Assembly (NCBI GenBank): GCA_956465555.1
Contig: OY101120.1
Span: 124,001 to 188,000 of the forward strand
Reading direction: 5' to 3'
Origin: Nitzschia sp. pyKryTriq1
Lineage: Eukaryota > Bacillariophyta > Bacillariophyceae > Bacillariales > Bacillariaceae
DNA length: 64,000 nucleotides
Position 1 is the first letter of the stretch; every line of letters starts with the position of its first letter. Of this stretch, positions 63,446-64,000 are shown piece by piece. The notes beneath the pieces were generated by a model. The model had not been told where the DNA came from. It did not search any database and was given only the letters and a program-made list of their open reading frames with translations. Both the position numbers and the translations under genes were made by a program.

Positions 63446-64000
63446 GCCGCTGCTTATGCAATAATAATAATAATACTAATAACAATTTGTCGTGCCTTTT
63501 TTTTCTCACGGGCGGGTGGTGCGGTGCTTCTGCTTTTGCTGAATTGCAATGGATTATTGCTGTTCAGGGGATGGTCAAGTAGTAATAACACACTACGGAC
63601 AATGTACGATGAGTAATGAATGAATGAATATGAATGACACAAACAACGAAAGCACTACAGTTAGTATGCGATATATGGGAAGATGATGGACGACTGGTTG
63701 TTTCATCAGCGCATCACGCGAGATGAGCTCCGGGATGTCTCCACATACATACAGTATTACTAGGTAACTTGACGTGCTGTAGCAAAACACAAAGCACAAA
63801 CGTGCGGCTCTGAAGCATGATCGACCGCCAGACGTGAGTACCGGTACACGTACGACACGAAGGACAGACAAGGAAAAACGCAAAACGGGCAACGGCCGAC
63901 GTACGTACGTGTACTGGGATGGAACACTCACACTTTTGCTATCGGCTGACTTACAGACGCGAGCGTCCGTCCGTCGTTCTTTTTGGGGGACGGGCCCTCA
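63446..64000. other. Upstream region of the valyl-tRNA synthetase gene
   Basis: This is the promoter side of the synthetase, with AATAATAAT and ATGAATGA runs and a few ACGTACGT palindromes. I see no further gene before the window ends. Confidence 0.5.

Overview
The window reads as nuclear DNA of a diatom, probably a pennate one. The evidence is gene content: two proteins with the diatom-expanded DUF6824-type domain, two heat-shock-factor (HSF) genes, an LCIB-type theta carbonic anhydrase, and a class C G-protein-coupled receptor (GPCR) fused to a periplasmic-binding-like ectodomain. One small protein also carries a signal peptide with an AF-type plastid cleavage motif. Genes have few, short GT-AG introns (about 90-340 bp). 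Intergenic DNA is crowded with trinucleotide and tetranucleotide runs and with palindromes such as TACCGGTA and ACTAGT. I cannot name the species from sequence alone.

Layout. 1-4.5 kb: a convergent pair of DUF6824-like genes, the first cut by the window edge. 7-8.8 kb: an HSF with two DNA-binding domains. 11-17.7 kb: a Ser-rich unknown and a 1492-residue TPR protein, both on the minus strand. 20-35 kb: a large inverted duplication of a GPCR gene. Its arms enclose an unknown protein with four F-S-[LF]-R-R repeats, a secreted unknown, an ER membrane RAMP4/SERP-like gene, and a theta carbonic anhydrase with an apparent frame change near its end. 36.7-41 kb: a 1431-residue low-complexity protein with a Cys/His domain. 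42-45.3 kb: an unassigned element bounded by 213-bp direct repeats, carrying a Cys/His-rich gene and a 125-bp near-perfect palindrome. 46-51 kb: a calmodulin-like gene and two tandem CRAL-TRIO (Sec14-like) genes. 51.7-53 kb: a DNA-transposon-like element with 38-bp terminal inverted repeats. 53.3-56.5 kb: a secreted family-2 glycoside hydrolase and a plastid-targeted-looking small protein. 57.6-58.9 kb: a second double-HSF gene. 59.8-63.4 kb: cytosolic-type valyl-tRNA synthetase with an in-frame, stop-free intron.

The genes do not form an operon-like system; this is ordinary eukaryotic gene order. The recurrent theme is local gene duplication in four geometries: convergent (DUF6824), inverted (GPCR), tandem (CRAL-TRIO) and dispersed (double HSF). 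The best candidates for something undescribed are the 213-bp direct-repeat element with its palindrome, the double-HSF architecture present twice, and the inverted pair of binding-protein/7TM receptors. All function calls come from reading translated sequence by eye; no database search was run.
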